DNA of 6,144 nt from CAJVXI01 sp036444215 (GTDB lineage Bacteria > Patescibacteriota > Minisyncoccia > UBA6257 > UBA9933): positions 1 to 6,144 of the forward strand of contig JAZGAA010000009.1 of the NCBI GenBank assembly GCA_036444215.1, read 5' to 3'. A model generated the notes under the pieces. It was not told the DNA's origin, did not search any database, and was given only the letters and a program-made list of their open reading frames with translations. Shown here one piece after another: positions 5,131 through 6,144 of this stretch (position 1 is its first letter; every line of letters starts with the position of its first letter). A program made the position numbers and the translations under genes.

Positions 5131-6144
5131 CCGCCCTGCGGGCGGTTGATTGATCGGCGTTAAACGCCGAAAGGGGCATTTTTAATAAATAATTCCAAGG
5201 TTTTTGAAATTCAATGGCGAGCTTTTGCTCGGCGATTAAGGGGTTCGAGCCGATTTTTTTAAGAAAATTTTTCATCTCTGAAAAATTATCAGACAAAGCA
5301 AGATTTTTGGCTTGGTTGGCTTCTAAAATCCAATTTCTGACGAGTTCGAGCCAATGATTGCCTTTTCGTTCAAAATCGGATAATTTCTCCTCAATCTTCT
5401 TTTTTCGCGCCATTAGGGCGTTTTTCTTTTGCTGAAATTCCGAGAGCTCAAAAATCTCGTCAAGATAAGCGTCGGTTAATCTGCTCATCTTCATTTTTAC
5501 TTTTTCCAATTCTAATTTTAGATTTTGAACGAAAAGGCCTGTCGTTTGTTTGTTTTCTTCGTTCCATTCTTCCACTTTGGCGAGATATTTATCACGCCAG
5601 ACATCAGGCAAAGAAACTTTTTGACAAAATTCTTTTACTTGCTCGGCAAACAATTCTTCACGCAAAAAGATATTTTGATTGCATTTTTGTTTTTTGCTTT
5701 TCTTGGTGCAGAAATAATAAACATATTCTCTCCCGCTCTTTTTGATTTTTCTGTCGGCGGTAATACAATATCCGCACTCTCCGCATTTTGCGAAATTCAA
5801 AAACAAAAATTCCTTTTTATCTTTTTGCTTTTTGCGGGGTTTGCCGTTGTCCTTTAGCGCAATTTGTATTTTGTCAAAAAGTTTCTTTGAAATCATTGGC
5901 TTATGGCTTCCTTGGTGTACTTCGCCACGATAGCGAAAATGCCCGTAATAGAACGGATTTGTTAAAATATGCTCAATAGACGACAAATGCAGTTTATTGC
6001 CGTTTCTCGCTCCAACCAAGCCAAGAGAAAACATTTTGTCGGCAAAACTCGTTAAAGTGTAATTTCCAGTCGCAAAAGCCCTTAAACTTTCTTTCATTTT
6101 TCTGAATGTCTTTTTGTCAGGCTCAATAGTCCGTAATCTCGGTT
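5108..6144 (-). CDS. Large serine recombinase, C-terminal part (5' end beyond window)
   Basis: The frame is open to the right edge (reading PRLRTIEPDKKTFRKM before the ATG at 6097), so that ATG is internal and the catalytic resolvase domain lies outside the window. Counting from 6097: a recombinase DNA-binding domain (about 1-80) with NPFYYGHFRYRGEVHQGSHKP, typical of site-specific recombinases of phages and mobile elements; a zinc-ribbon domain with Cys105, Cys108 and later Cys130 and Cys139; and a coiled coil (about 188-242) of the type that controls integration direction. The last 20 or so residues (NADQSTARRAANSEMWT) look unrelated to the family, cross two palindromes and end in TGA inside tRNA-Ala. 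The tail may be coding acquired at the integration junction. The family is secure; the target site and cargo cannot be seen. Confidence 0.92.
   Translation of the reverse strand, partial: PRLRTIEPDKKTFRKMKESLRAFATGNYTLTSFADKMFSLGLVGARNGNKLHLSSIEHILTNPFYYGHFRYRGEVHQGSHKPMISKKLFDKIQIALKDNGKPRKKQKDKKEFLFLNFAKCGECGYCITADRKIKKSGREYVYYFCTKKSKKQKCNQNIFLREELFAEQVKEFCQKVSLPDVWRDKYLAKVEEWNEENKQTTGLFVQNLKLELEKVKMKMSRLTDAYLDEIFELSEFQQKKNALMARKKKIEEKLSDFERKGNHWLELVRNWILEANQAKNLALSDNFSEMKNFLKKIGSNPLIAEQKLAIEFQKPWNYLLKMPLSAFNADQSTARRAANSEMWT
5131..5169. repeat. Two GC-rich palindromes between tRNA-Ala and the recombinase core
   Basis: The first is CCGCCC-TGC-GGGCGG (5131-5145), a perfect 6-base-pair stem. 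The second is CGGCGTTAAACGCCG (5155-5169), inverted over seven bases on each side of a single A. They are much richer in GC than their surroundings. Read on the + strand they follow tRNA-Ala and could stop its transcript, although the T-run (five T from about 5179) sits about ten bases past the second stem, so they are not a textbook terminator. They also encode the odd recombinase tail. Confidence 0.6.

Noticed and set aside
5242..5254. GGTTCGAGCCGAT resembling the tRNA-Ala T arm, as a possible att copy
   Set aside because: It differs from GGTTCGAACCCGAT by a gap and a substitution and lies in recombinase codons for a stretch (GSN) that I recall as common in the family; chance similarity is likelier.

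Overview
The window looks like a chromosomal segment of a small-genome bacterium of the Candidate Phyla Radiation (Patescibacteria), most likely a Parcubacteria-type lineage. This rests on several observations: AT-rich sequence, a leucyl-tRNA synthetase with CPR-like wording, a 76-residue two-helix membrane protein matching what I recall of DUF5652, tRNA genes that do not encode CCA, near-zero gene spacing, and short degenerate tandem repeats placed even inside a housekeeping gene. The lineage is inferred from recognition, not from a search. Stops are TAA, TAG and TGA, so nothing points to recoding.

Left part (1-3482, + strand): leuS, cut by the left edge, runs to 2539. One base later comes a membrane-anchored protein of 313 residues with lamin-tail-like sequence and a six-cysteine module; the two probably form one transcription unit. 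Centre (3484-4713, - strand): a trypsin-like HtrA-type protease with one PDZ domain, converging on the previous gene with one base between stop codons. Upstream of it on the same strand are tRNA-Ser(CGA) and tRNA-Arg(CCT), two bases apart. Right part (4718-5116): a repeat-filled intergenic stretch, a near-consensus promoter, the DUF5652-like gene and tRNA-Ala(GGC) on the + strand. From 5108 to the right edge the C-terminal part of a large serine recombinase lies on the - strand, its stop codon inside the tRNA-Ala 3' end. This suggests that an integrated element begins at the tRNA.

I see no clear new defence or metabolic system. The most unusual signals are: (1) three unrelated short-period repeat tracts (7, 10 and 8/7 bases), two inserted in frame in leuS at surface-loop positions and one of these strongly palindromic; (2) two genes whose -10 box ends 6-8 bases before the ATG, implying leaderless mRNAs; (3) the recombinase/tRNA-Ala overlap; (4) an HtrA-type protease with no export signal.
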